Of a stretch of DNA of 64,000 nt, positions 50,732 to 58,848 are shown piece after piece; the first letter of the stretch is position 1; every line of letters begins with the position of its first letter. This DNA comes from Stenotrophomonas_A sp035629025 (GTDB lineage Bacteria > Pseudomonadota > Gammaproteobacteria > Xanthomonadales > Xanthomonadaceae). The position numbers and the translations under genes were made by a program. Location: the NCBI GenBank assembly GCA_035629025.1, contig DASPIU010000043.1, forward strand, positions 12,144 to 76,143, in the 5' to 3' direction. The notes under the pieces were generated by a model. It made no database searches and was not told the origin of the DNA. It worked only from the letters and a program-made list of their open reading frames with translations.

Positions 50732-50752
50732 ATGCGCCGCACGCCCTGTCAA
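50723..50752 (-). promoter_or_regulatory. promoter of the hydrolase-fadE operon (leaderless)
   Basis: Reading leftward, TTGACA (50752-50747) and TACCAT (50728-50723) are 18 bases apart; the ATG begins 5 bases after the -10, where transcription should start. Confidence 0.6.
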
Positions 50753-50767
50753 TACTGATTGGTATGG
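50750..50767. promoter_or_regulatory. operator-like site O2
   Basis: CAATACTGATTGGTATGG, an imperfect copy of O1 with the same GGTATGG half-site, overlapping the -35 hexamer. The two sites are 36 bases centre to centre, between three and four helical turns. Confidence 0.65.
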
Positions 50768-50856
50768 TTCGCGAAAGCGAAGCGGGGCGAGGGTTCTGGG
50801 GAGGGCGAAGAGGCACGCATACTGCAACCGACTGCGGCGTATGGTTAAATCGCGCA

Positions 50857-51465
50857 ATGAGCGAAGACAATGCATCACAGAACGATCCCTCGGGCCGTGC
50901 GGGCGGCCGCACCAACCGCCTCAGTGCCGAAGACTGGGCGCAGGCCGCGCTGGACCTGATCGCCGAGCAGGGCGTGGGAGCGGTGGCGGTCGAGCCGCTG
51001 GCGCGCCGCCTCGGTGTGACCAAGGGCAGCTTCTACTGGCACTTCCCTTCGCGTGACGCCTTGCTGCAGGCGGCGCTGGAGCGCTGGGAGCTGTTCGAGC
51101 AGGAGCAGGTGTTCGGCAGCCTGGAAGACATGGAAGACCCGAGCGCGCGCCTGCGCGCGCTGTTCCAGCTCGTCGCGCACGAGGTCAAGCCGCACGTCAT
51201 CTACAGCGAATTGCTCAAGGCGCTGGACCATCCATCGGTGCGGCCGGTGATTGACCGCGTCTCGCAGCGGCGCATGGACTATCTGGTGGCCTCGTTCCGC
51301 CAGGCCGGCCTCAGTCGCACCGACGCGCAGCATCGGGCGCGCCTGGCCTATGCGGCGTATGTCGGTTTCCTGCAGCTGTCATTGCAGCTGCAGCAGCCCA
51401 AGCCGGCGCGCGAGGATTTCGAGGCGTATGTGGAGCACGTGATCCAGACCTTGATTCCGGGTTGA
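50857..51465 (+). CDS. TetR-family transcriptional regulator
   Basis: 202 residues from the ATG at 50857 (the frame is open upstream, but that part overlaps the operator region). HTH: TNRLSAEDWAQAALDLIAEQ then PLARRLGVTKGSFYWHFPSR (~40-70). The C-terminal ligand domain is not assigned. It is divergent from the hydrolase-fadE operon, with the two operator-like sites in between, so it is the obvious repressor, perhaps responding to acyl-CoA as other fad regulators of this family do. GGTTAAAT is 9 bases before the ATG. Confidence 0.88.
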   Translation: MSEDNASQNDPSGRAGGRTNRLSAEDWAQAALDLIAEQGVGAVAVEPLARRLGVTKGSFYWHFPSRDALLQAALERWELFEQEQVFGSLEDMEDPSARLRALFQLVAHEVKPHVIYSELLKALDHPSVRPVIDRVSQRRMDYLVASFRQAGLSRTDAQHRARLAYAAYVGFLQLSLQLQQPKPAREDFEAYVEHVIQTLIPG

Positions 51466-51488
51466 GCCCGGCAGGTCACTGAAGAGAG

Positions 51489-51511
51489 AAAGGCGCGCAG
51501 GCGCTTTTTTC
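51489..51511 (+). terminator. intrinsic terminator after tetR
   Basis: GCGC / GCGC stem extended by G-T and A-T pairs, four-base loop, and a T6 tract, 24 bases after the tetR stop. Confidence 0.6.
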
Positions 51512-51539
51512 TTTGTCGCAGCGACGCGTTGCAGAAAGA

Positions 51540-51565
51540 ACTACGGCCCCTTTCGGGGCCGTAGT
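51540..51565 (-). terminator. intrinsic terminator after the TonB-dependent receptor
   Basis: Perfect 11-base stem ACTACGGCCCC / GGGGCCGTAGT with a 4-base loop, 26 bases past the receptor's stop, then TCTTTCTG on the minus strand. Confidence 0.75.
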
Positions 51566-51591
51566 CTTGCCATTGCAGCTGACCGGATCGA

Positions 51592-54372
51592 TCAGAAGCG
51601 CTGACGGTACTGCATGTACAGGAAACGGCCCGGCAGGTCGTACTGCGGATCGAACATGTTGTACGACACGCTGTAGGACACCGGCGGATCGCGATCGAAC
51701 ACGTTGTTCGCACCGATCGAGATGGTGGCGTTCCACGGGGTGTTGTAGCGGAACTGGACGTCGTTGTACGTCGTCGACGCCATGTGGTTGCGCGGGTCGG
51801 CGCCATCGGCGGTCGTGCGGTTCGGATCCGAGCAGTAGATCTGCGCCAGATCGTCGTCCAGCGGGCAGTTCTCGGACATGCCGGACTTGTAACGCAGCCC
51901 CCAGGTCACGCCGAAGTCGCCCAGGCTCCAATCCAGGTACAGGTTCGCACGGACACGCCAGTACGGATCCTGGTTCAGGTAACGGCCCTGGTACTGCTCA
52001 GGAGCCGATTCGGAAGTCGCCTTGGTTTCCCACTTCGACAAGTAGGTGCCGTCGAAGCTGATGGCGAACTGGCCAATCCCGGTCTCCGGCAGGCGGTAGT
52101 TGGCCGACAGATCCCAGCCTTCCACCTTGTACGAGGACAGGTTCATCAGCTGCTGACGCACGTTGGTGATGTAGTACGCCTGGTCGGCGTACGCCGGATC
52201 ACGCGTGATCAGCGGGCAGTAAACCGCAGCTTCGGAATCCGAACCGGCGTAGCACTTGTCCAGGATGAACTGCGCATCCGGACGGGTGATGGCGTCGTCG
52301 ACGGTGACCTGCCACCAATCCAGGCTGACGTTCAGGCCGGTCACGAAGCTCGGGCTGTACACGAAGCCGAGGGTCTTGCTCTTCGAGGTTTCCGGCTTCA
52401 GCTGTTCGTTGGAAGCCCAGGTCCACGGCTCAAGCGTCTGCTTGGCGCCCGAACCGGCACCCGGCTGCACGAAGTTGGCCGGCACGCCCTGGTCGGCACA
52501 ACGCTCGGCAACCACCGGGTTACCGCGCTGGCCAGCCGAAGTGGTGGAGCACGGATCGGCGTAGGTCTCGAACGAGTCAGCGTCACCCGCGAACAGGTTG
52601 CTGATGCTCGGCGCACGGAAGCCTTCGCTGTAGTTACCGCGAACCAGCAGGTCCTCGATCGGCTTCCAGCGGAAACCATACTTGTTGTTGGTGGTGTTGC
52701 CGAAGTTGCTGTACTTCGAGTAGCGCGAAGCCACGCTGAAGTCCAGCAGCTGGGCGCCCGGCAGGTCAGCCAGCACCGGGATCGACAGTTCCACGAAGAA
52801 CTCGTCTAGGTCGTAGCTGCCGGCGGTCGGCTTGGCGCCATTGCCGGTGCTCAGGCCGGCGGCGATGAACGCATCCGGATCGAACTGGCCGCTTTCCTTG
52901 CGGTACTCGTAACCCGCGGCGAAGGCCAGCGGGCCGGCCGGCAGGGTGACGATCTCGCCGCTGATGTTGGCGGTGTAGCCCTTCGACTCGACCGTGGACG
53001 AGTCATGCGCGGTGAACGCGGTGTAGGCCAGGGCCTCCGGGGTGATCGAGCCGCGGTCGCCCAGCGGATTGACCGGCACGCAGCCCGGGATGACGTCGCC
53101 GCCAGCAGCGGTGACGCACACCGGCACGCCGTTGCGCAGCTCGGACGGGCCATAGGCGAGGTTGAGGTTGTTGACGTTGAACAGACCGTAGGTCAGGTCG
53201 TTCTCATCCGACTTGTCGTAGCGGTAGCCGACGTCCCAGTCGAAGGTGCGGTCGGCGAACTCGAAGAAGCCTTCCAGGCCACCGTAGAAGTGCCAGTTCT
53301 TGACGTTCTGGTTGAACGAACGGCCGCCGGTCTCGATGAAGCGGCGGTTGACGCCGGTCAGGTCGACACCGAAGGGGTTGTACATGCTGTCTGCGTCGAG
53401 CGTCAGGCCGGTCACCGGCATGGCGGCCAGCAACTGCTCGGACTTGCGCTCGTTGTACAGCGCTTCGGTACGGAAGGTCACGTTGTCGGTAACGTTGTAC
53501 GTACCCTGGGCGAACAGCGAGGTGCGCTCGTTCGGGGTCAGCAGGTAGTTGTCCGGCGAAGTGTTGTAGCCGTGGGTGTTCGCGTTGTAAACGGTCTCCA
53601 CGCCATTGATCAGGATGTAGCGGCGGCCGCCGCGGACGTACGAGCCCGGGAAACCGGTGCCCGACTGGCCGCTGAAGAACGGAGGACCACCGGCGGAAAT
53701 GGCGCGGTCACCCGCCATCACTTCCTTCTCGTTGACATACGAGGCGCCGATCATCAGCGACGCGCGGTCAGTGGTGGTGCCCAGGGTGAAGTCATAGGCT
53801 TCACGGTCGCCATCGCCTTCGCTGTACTGGCCGAAGTACGCGCCGGCTTCGGCGCCTTCGAAGTTCTGCTTGGTGATGATGTTGACCACGCCGGCGATCG
53901 CATCCGAACCATAGATCGTCGAGGCGCCGTCCTTCAGCACTTCGATACGCTCGATGATCGAGGTCGGGATGGTGTTCAGGTCGACGCTGCCGTCCAGGCC
54001 GGTCGTCCAACGGCGACCGTTGACCAGCACCAGGGTGCGCTGGCTGCCGAGGTTGCGCAGGCTGATGCCAGCCGAGCCGTCACCGCCGTTGTTGAAGGTG
54101 CGGTTCAGGGCCGCGCCGCTGGCAGAGATGCGCTGCAGGATGTCGGCGACCGAGGTCACGCCCTGCTTCTCGATATCCTGGCGCGAGAGCGTCAGGACAG
54201 GCTGCGAGGTTTCAATGTCCGCGCTCTTGATGCGCGAACCGGTCACCTCGATGCGATCGAGGTTGGTCGGGGTCCCCGACTCCTGCGCGAAAGCGACGGT
54301 GGACATGCCACCGGCGCCCACGACAAGCGCGAGCACAACTGCATCACGCAGTTTGTTGGACTTGCAATTCAT
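51592..54372 (-). CDS. TonB-dependent outer-membrane receptor
   Basis: 926 residues from the ATG at 54372 (GGAGAGAGAGC before it). Signal peptide ~1-29 (ALVVGAGGMSTVAFA|QE), TonB box-like ~LDRIEVTGSRI (38-48), plug domain with GISLRNLGSQRTLVLVNGRR (~101-120) and DGASTIYGSDAIAGVVNIIT (~145-165), then a 22-strand barrel ending in YMQYRQRF with the terminal Phe for BAM insertion. Four cysteines lie in one extracellular region (CVTAAGGDVIPGC, CSTTSAGQRGN...C). The substrate is unknown; this subclass (Oar-free, GSRIK type) is expanded in xanthomonads for carbohydrate and peptide uptake. It is followed by a secreted barrel-like gene on the same strand. Confidence 0.92.
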   Translation of the reverse strand: MNCKSNKLRDAVVLALVVGAGGMSTVAFAQESGTPTNLDRIEVTGSRIKSADIETSQPVLTLSRQDIEKQGVTSVADILQRISASGAALNRTFNNGGDGSAGISLRNLGSQRTLVLVNGRRWTTGLDGSVDLNTIPTSIIERIEVLKDGASTIYGSDAIAGVVNIITKQNFEGAEAGAYFGQYSEGDGDREAYDFTLGTTTDRASLMIGASYVNEKEVMAGDRAISAGGPPFFSGQSGTGFPGSYVRGGRRYILINGVETVYNANTHGYNTSPDNYLLTPNERTSLFAQGTYNVTDNVTFRTEALYNERKSEQLLAAMPVTGLTLDADSMYNPFGVDLTGVNRRFIETGGRSFNQNVKNWHFYGGLEGFFEFADRTFDWDVGYRYDKSDENDLTYGLFNVNNLNLAYGPSELRNGVPVCVTAAGGDVIPGCVPVNPLGDRGSITPEALAYTAFTAHDSSTVESKGYTANISGEIVTLPAGPLAFAAGYEYRKESGQFDPDAFIAAGLSTGNGAKPTAGSYDLDEFFVELSIPVLADLPGAQLLDFSVASRYSKYSNFGNTTNNKYGFRWKPIEDLLVRGNYSEGFRAPSISNLFAGDADSFETYADPCSTTSAGQRGNPVVAERCADQGVPANFVQPGAGSGAKQTLEPWTWASNEQLKPETSKSKTLGFVYSPSFVTGLNVSLDWWQVTVDDAITRPDAQFILDKCYAGSDSEAAVYCPLITRDPAYADQAYYITNVRQQLMNLSSYKVEGWDLSANYRLPETGIGQFAISFDGTYLSKWETKATSESAPEQYQGRYLNQDPYWRVRANLYLDWSLGDFGVTWGLRYKSGMSENCPLDDDLAQIYCSDPNRTTADGADPRNHMASTTYNDVQFRYNTPWNATISIGANNVFDRDPPVSYSVSYNMFDPQYDLPGRFLYMQYRQRF

Positions 54373-54464
54373 TAGCTCTCTCTCCAAGTGAGATCTTGGT
54401 CTTGCCAAGGGTTTGGCCAGCGGAGGTTCGAAAAAGCGAACCCAAAACCGACAGGCTTGACCCG

Positions 54465-54493
54465 ATGGTAGCCGCGTTCTGCGGAGAATTAAA
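54465..54493 (-). promoter_or_regulatory. putative promoter of the TonB-dependent receptor
   Basis: Reading leftward, TTTAAT (-35), 17 bases and TACCAT (-10), predicting a start near 54458 and an ~86-base leader. GTTAACGGTAC lies just upstream of the -35. Confidence 0.45.
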
Positions 54494-54582
54494 GTACCGT
54501 TAACGAAAGGGGAGAAATGCGTGAATTCGCGTGCGCGGCCGCGGCGAGGGCCCTCTCCCCGTTCACGTCCCCAGACATGCAA

Positions 54583-54603
54583 ACGCCCGCGCGAGGCGGG
54601 CGT
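54583..54603 (-). terminator. hairpin after the secreted barrel-like gene
   Basis: Eight-base stem ACGCCCGC / GCGGGCGT with a 5-base loop, 33 bases past the stop at 54636, then a short T-rich tail (TTTGCAT) on the minus strand. The 263-base gap to the receptor holds only this and the receptor promoter. Confidence 0.5.
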
Positions 54604-54635
54604 CAGTCGGGTCAATCTGTCCTTGATTCAGGGAC

Positions 54636-55499
54636 TTACAAGTCCTGCTCGTAGCGAACGTACGGCACCGTGCCGTCGCTGTTGCTGTCGTTGTTGGGAG
54701 CGAAGGGATTCTTGCCCCGGGTGACGATGTTCTCGGCGCCAACGGTCAACTGGCCGCTCCACGGCGTGCGCCAGGTCAGGCCCAGGCCCAGACCCTGCCA
54801 CTTCTCCGGCTGGCCCGGCACGTCCACCACGCGCCCGATGATGTTGGCGCTGAAGGCGCCGTAGCCACCGCCGACGCTGAGGGTCTTGCTGTCCCACTCG
54901 TTGACCAGCGCCGGTGCGGCGTCGGCCAGCGGAATCAACCGGGCCTTGGCGAAGGTACCGCCAATGGACACGAAGCCTTCGCGGCCGATGTTCTTCTGGC
55001 CGAAGACGGTGAGGTCGTTCTGCTCCACGCGCGAGGCCGGCGAACGTACGTTGCCGGTGAGCCAGGCGGGGAGGGTGTCTCGGCCGGTGCCGGCGGTCAG
55101 ACCCAGGCGGGTGGTGCCGCGGTTGAAGCCAACCGTGCCGGAAAGATGGCGGTTGCTGTCATCGCTGGCATCGTCATCGCCCAGCGTGGCCAGCATGCAA
55201 TGGCTGGCGAGCCCGCTGATGCTGGTGCCGCGGCTGCTGTTGCACAGCAGGCCGAGCGAATCGCCGGACGACAGGCCGAAAGCGGTATCGAGCGAGTTGC
55301 GTCCGAAATGCCAGCGCGCGCCGGCCTTCTGCTCGCCAGTCGGCTCCAGGTACAGCAGAGCCTCGACCTTGCCGCTGCCCTGGTTCCACACCGGCAACAC
55401 CGTGCCGCCGTCCTTGCCAGGCAAGGCCTGCGCATGCGCACCCGTGGCCGCGGCGAACGCGGTCAGCAGGGCCAGCGAGAGGCGGGTAAGGATGCGCAT
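54636..55499 (-). CDS. secreted outer-membrane beta-barrel-like protein, function unknown
   Basis: 287 residues: signal peptide (LSLALLTAFAAATGAHA|Q, ~7-24), then beta-rich sequence with alternating residues and Gly turns (RLGLTAGTGRDTL, ISIGGTFAKARLIPLADA-like strands) and an end VPYVRYEQDL, aromatic and close to outer-membrane C-terminal signatures. Two cysteines (LLCNSS, SHCMLA) may pair. No enzyme motif. It precedes the TonB receptor on the same strand but has its own promoter and terminator, so only a loose link is inferred. Confidence 0.65.
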   Translation of the reverse strand: MRILTRLSLALLTAFAAATGAHAQALPGKDGGTVLPVWNQGSGKVEALLYLEPTGEQKAGARWHFGRNSLDTAFGLSSGDSLGLLCNSSRGTSISGLASHCMLATLGDDDASDDSNRHLSGTVGFNRGTTRLGLTAGTGRDTLPAWLTGNVRSPASRVEQNDLTVFGQKNIGREGFVSIGGTFAKARLIPLADAAPALVNEWDSKTLSVGGGYGAFSANIIGRVVDVPGQPEKWQGLGLGLTWRTPWSGQLTVGAENIVTRGKNPFAPNNDSNSDGTVPYVRYEQDL

Positions 55500-55553
55500 G
55501 TCGACCGTCAGACCAAAAGGTGAGCGTCAAGTTCCCGGTATGCCGGGCCGACG

Positions 55554-55582
55554 ATGCTAGGCGGTTTATGATTCTTTAACAA
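55554..55582 (-). promoter_or_regulatory. putative promoter of the secreted barrel-like gene
   Basis: Reading leftward, TTGTTA, 17 bases and TAGCAT, with the -10 followed by CG as in the receptor promoter (TACCATCG). Start about 55547, leader ~48 bases. Confidence 0.45.
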
Positions 55583-55639
55583 GTCTCCGTCCTCCCCAGA
55601 ACGCAGTCCCGCATGTGACGGCCCGCACTATATGGCGTG

Positions 55640-56536
55640 CTACTGGAGCCGTTCGGACGCCGGCGGGCTGGCCGGCACCTTGCCAAACAATACGCCGAAC
55701 TCGGTCAAAGGGAAGTGATATTCGCGGCCGCAGAACTCGCAGCGGATTTCCACCGCGCCGGTGGCCTCGGCGGCCGCCTGCGCTTCTTCCTCGCCCAGGG
55801 AGCGCAGCATCGCGGCCACGCGTTCGCGCGAGCACGAACAGGCGAAGGACAGCGGCTTGCTGCCCAGCAGCTGCGGGCTTTCCTCGTGGAAGAGCCGGTG
55901 CAACAGGGCGGCGCCGTCCACGGCCAGCAGTTCGGGCGCGGCCAGGGTGTCGAACAGCGCGCTGGCGCGCTGCCAGCCATCCTCGTCGCCGCCGTCGCCG
56001 GGCAGCTTCTGCAACAGCAGGCCGGCAGCGCGCTCGCCGTCGGCGGCCAGCAGCAGGCGCGTCGGCAGCTGCTCGGACTGGCGGAAATAGTCCTCGAAGG
56101 CTTCATCGAGGGCTTCGGCATGCAGGCCGACCAGACTCTGGTAGCGCTGCGGTTCGCGCGGATCCAGGCCCGGGTTCTCGATGGTGATGGCGAGCAGCGC
56201 GCCTTCGCCCAGCTGGCGCAGGTCGGTTGGCGCATCGCCGTCCTCGGCCAGCTGCACGATGCCGCGCAGGGTGCCGGCCGCGGTGCATTCGGCAAACAGC
56301 GTGCGCAGGGCGCTGCTGCCATCGCCGCGCAGCTGTACCGACAGCCGACCGTCGACCTTGGTGTGGCCGGTGAACAGCGCGGCCGCCACGCAGGCTTCGC
56401 CGAGCAGGCGACGCGCCGCAGGCGGGTACTCGGCCTGGCCGCGGATGTCCTGCCAGGCCGGGCCGAGGTGGACGTGCACGCCGCGCACGCCGGCGGTGGG
56501 AAGCAGGAAACGGGTCAGCTGGTCTGGTGTGTTCAT
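55640..56536 (-). CDS. hslO: redox-regulated chaperone Hsp33
   Basis: 298 residues from the ATG at 56536. Holdase activated by oxidation: the redox zinc site is C-S-C (~232-234) and C-E-F-C (~264-267), preceded by the family block GSKPLSFACSCSRER. N-terminal chaperone domain with LGEACVAAALFTGHTKVDGRLS-type sequence. Length matches E. coli Hsp33 (292). Divergent from mtgA; the frame is open further upstream but overlaps the mtgA start. Confidence 0.95.
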   Translation of the reverse strand: MNTPDQLTRFLLPTAGVRGVHVHLGPAWQDIRGQAEYPPAARRLLGEACVAAALFTGHTKVDGRLSVQLRGDGSSALRTLFAECTAAGTLRGIVQLAEDGDAPTDLRQLGEGALLAITIENPGLDPREPQRYQSLVGLHAEALDEAFEDYFRQSEQLPTRLLLAADGERAAGLLLQKLPGDGGDEDGWQRASALFDTLAAPELLAVDGAALLHRLFHEESPQLLGSKPLSFACSCSRERVAAMLRSLGEEEAQAAAEATGAVEIRCEFCGREYHFPLTEFGVLFGKVPASPPASERLQ

Positions 56537-56556
56537 CGGTCGGAGCGTAGGCGGCG

Positions 56557-56580
56557 CCTGTTGCCGGATAATGCAACAGG
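56557..56580 (+). promoter_or_regulatory. mtgA promoter -10 inside an 8-base palindrome
   Basis: CCTGTTGC / GCAACAGG inverted repeats flank CGGATAAT; GATAAT (56567-56572) is a good -10 for mtgA, about 30 bases before its start. The palindrome could be an operator for mtgA or hslO. Confidence 0.5.
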
Positions 56581-56601
56581 CGACCGGAGCGAGGGGATGC
56601 G

Positions 56602-57342
56602 GTGACGATGGGGGCTGAAACGGAGATTCACAAGGCGCCGCCGCGCCCGCGCTGGCGGCGCTGGCGCAACTGGCTGCTGGCCTTGCCACTGCTGTTCGCC
56701 GCGGCCAGCGTGCTGCAGGTACTGGTGCTGCGCTTCGTCGATCCGCCTTTCAGCACGACCATGGCGCTGCGTTATGGCGAAGCCTGGGGCGAGGGCGACT
56801 GGGGCTTCCGCCTGCATTACCAGTGGCGCGACCTGGATCAGATCGCATCGAGCGTGCCGATTTCCCTGGTCGCCGCCGAAGACCAGCGCTTCCCGTTGCA
56901 CAACGGCTTCGATCTGCAGGCCATCGAGCGTGCGCGCGACCACAACGCGCGCGGCGGGCGCCTGCGCGGAGCCAGCACCATCAGCCAGCAGGTGTCGAAG
57001 AACCTGTTCCTGTGGCAGGGCCGCAGCTGGCTGCGCAAGGGCCTGGAAGCCTGGTACACGGTTCTGATTGAGCTGTTCTGGCCCAAGCAGCGGATCATCG
57101 AGGTCTACGCCAACATCGCCGAGTTTGGCGATGGCATCTATGGCGTGCAGGCGGCGGCGCGGCAGTTCTGGGGCAAGGATGCCGCGCGCCTGAGCCCGGG
57201 CGAGGCCGCGCGTCTGGCCGCGGTGCTGCCGGCGCCGCGCCGCTATGACGCGCGCAATCCAGGGCCATACGTGCAGCGTCGCGCCAACTGGATCCAGCGC
57301 CAGGCGCGGCAGCTCGGCGGGCCTGCCTATCTGGCGCAGTGA
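56602..57342 (+). CDS. mtgA: monofunctional biosynthetic peptidoglycan transglycosylase MtgA
   Basis: 246 residues from a GTG at 56602 (GAGGGG before it); an ATG two codons on is possible. GT51 domain: AEDQRFPLHNGFD (~92-104) with catalytic Glu, RGASTISQQVSKNLFLW (~117-133), LRKGLEAWYT and IIEVYANIAEFGDGIYG. One N-terminal membrane anchor (~25-45). No transpeptidase domain. It polymerises lipid II. Confidence 0.95.
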   Translation: MTMGAETEIHKAPPRPRWRRWRNWLLALPLLFAAASVLQVLVLRFVDPPFSTTMALRYGEAWGEGDWGFRLHYQWRDLDQIASSVPISLVAAEDQRFPLHNGFDLQAIERARDHNARGGRLRGASTISQQVSKNLFLWQGRSWLRKGLEAWYTVLIELFWPKQRIIEVYANIAEFGDGIYGVQAAARQFWGKDAARLSPGEAARLAAVLPAPRRYDARNPGPYVQRRANWIQRQARQLGGPAYLAQ

Positions 57343-57402
57343 GTACCGCACGGGTGGCGTTTGCGTGTAGCCGCGCCGTCGCCGGCTCCGTACCATCGAA
57401 CC

Positions 57403-58431
57403 ATGTCGCCTGAACTGCCACCGGACCTGCTTACCGTCGTCGTCGCCGCCTGCAACGAGGCCGATAGCCTGCCGCGCCTGCATCCGCGCATTGTCGCGGC
57501 GCTGGCACAGGTGCCGGACCTGCGCGGGCGCGTGCTGTACGTGGACGATGGCAGCAGCGACGCCACCTGGGTCGTACTGCAGGAACTGGTGGCCGCCGAT
57601 GCCAACGTCGGCGCGATCCGACTGTCGCGCAACTTCGGCAAGGAGCTGGCGCTGACCGCTGGCCTGGATCAGGTCGAAGGCGGTGCGGTGCTGCTGCTCG
57701 ATGCCGATGGCCAGGACCCGCCCGAGCTGATCCCGCAATTCGTGGCGCTATGGCGCGCCGGCTATGACAACGTATTTGGCACGCGCCGGGTGCGCGCGGG
57801 CGAAAGCTGGCTCAAGCGCACTGCCGCGGCGGCGTTCTATCGGGTAATCGGGCGTCTGTCGCGCACGCCGATTCCGGCCGATACCGGCGACTTCCGTCTG
57901 CTCTCGCCGCGCGCGCTGTCCGCGCTGCGCCAGCTGCGCGAGCGCCACCGTTTCATGAAGGGCCTGTTCGGCTGGGTCGGCTTCCGCCAGGTCACCGTGC
58001 CCTACGACCGCGAGCCGCGCCTGGCCGGGCGCAGCAAGTTCACCTTCTGGAAGCTGTGGAACTTCGCCCTCGAAGGCATCACCAGTTTTTCCACCGCGCC
58101 GCTGCGGGTGGCGACCTACCTGGGGTTGCTGACCGCGATCTTCGCGCTGCTGTTCGCGGTCTGGGTGGTGCTGAAGGCCGCGCTGTGGGGCGACGAGGTG
58201 GCCGGCTGGCCGACGATGATGGCGGTGATCCTGTTCCTCGGCGGCATCCAGCTGATCGCGCTGGGCATGATCGGCGAATACCTGGGCCGCCTCTATGACG
58301 AGGTCAAGCAGCGCCCGCTCTATCTCGTCGACACCCGCATCGGCGGCAGTGGCGTATCCTCCGGGCACTCGTCCAGCCAGGGAGCGAACCATGCTTACGG
58401 TGCGGCAACTGTTGGGGATGAAGAAGGCTGA
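57403..58431 (+). CDS. family-2 glycosyltransferase with C-terminal membrane segments (undecaprenyl-phosphate sugar transferase type)
   Basis: 342 residues from the ATG at 57403. GT2 domain: VVVAACNEADSLPRL (~12-26), VDDGSSDATW, SRNFGKELALTAGLDQ, DADGQDPPELI (DxD), and ADTGDFRLLSPRAL. Two membrane segments (~245-315) and a C-terminal ISGEYLGRLYDEVKQRPLY-like block place it in the DPM/ArnC/GtrB group that loads sugars onto undecaprenyl phosphate. The end overlaps the CBS gene by 41 bases and looks low-complexity (SSGHSSSQG), perhaps a late extension. Confidence 0.88.
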   Translation: MSPELPPDLLTVVVAACNEADSLPRLHPRIVAALAQVPDLRGRVLYVDDGSSDATWVVLQELVAADANVGAIRLSRNFGKELALTAGLDQVEGGAVLLLDADGQDPPELIPQFVALWRAGYDNVFGTRRVRAGESWLKRTAAAAFYRVIGRLSRTPIPADTGDFRLLSPRALSALRQLRERHRFMKGLFGWVGFRQVTVPYDREPRLAGRSKFTFWKLWNFALEGITSFSTAPLRVATYLGLLTAIFALLFAVWVVLKAALWGDEVAGWPTMMAVILFLGGIQLIALGMIGEYLGRLYDEVKQRPLYLVDTRIGGSGVSSGHSSSQGANHAYGAATVGDEEG

Positions 58432-58819
58432 AGTATTCGCCGTGGGCGTGGATGCCGCGGTGATCGACGCGGTCCGCCTGATGGCCGAAAAGAGCATCGG
58501 CGCGGTGTTGGTGATGCAGGGCCAGCGCCTGGTCGGCATCGTCTCCGAGCGCGATTACGCGCGCAAGGTGGTGCTCAAGGATCGTGCTTCGTCCCGCACC
58601 CGCGTCGGCGAGATCATGACCGCCGAGGTGGTGACCGTGCGTCCCGATGAAAGCGTGGCGACCTGCATGCAGCTGATGACCGAGCGGCGCTTCCGCCACC
58701 TGCCGGTGGTGGAGGATGGCCAGGTCAAGGGCGTTATCTCGATTGGCGACCTGGTCAAGGCGGTGATCGAGGAGCAGGCGCGCGACATCGACCAGTTGCA
58801 GCGCTATATCGCCGGCTGA
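58391..58819 (+). CDS. CBS-domain pair protein
   Basis: 142 residues from the ATG at 58391 (GGGAGCG before it). Two CBS domains (~5-60 and ~75-135): VGIVSERDYARKVVLKD and GVISIGDLVKAVIEEQ are typical ends. Such stand-alone pairs bind AMP/ATP/SAM-like nucleotides and sense energy state. Starts inside the 3' end of the glycosyltransferase gene in another frame. Confidence 0.88.
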   Translation: MLTVRQLLGMKKAEVFAVGVDAAVIDAVRLMAEKSIGAVLVMQGQRLVGIVSERDYARKVVLKDRASSRTRVGEIMTAEVVTVRPDESVATCMQLMTERRFRHLPVVEDGQVKGVISIGDLVKAVIEEQARDIDQLQRYIAG

Positions 58820-58827
58820 TTGGCACA

Positions 58828-58848
58828 ACGCGCGCGTTCAGCGCGCGT
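58828..58848. terminator. hairpin between convergent CBS and AsmA genes
   Basis: ACGCGCGC / GCGCGCGT stem around GTTCA, overlapping the AsmA-family stop. No T tract on either side, so its role as a terminator is uncertain. Confidence 0.35.

Noticed and set aside
51540..51565. Treating the hairpin as part of the tetR terminator only
   Set aside because: Its position and strand tail fit termination of the leftward receptor gene better; tetR has its own T-tract hairpin at 51489.
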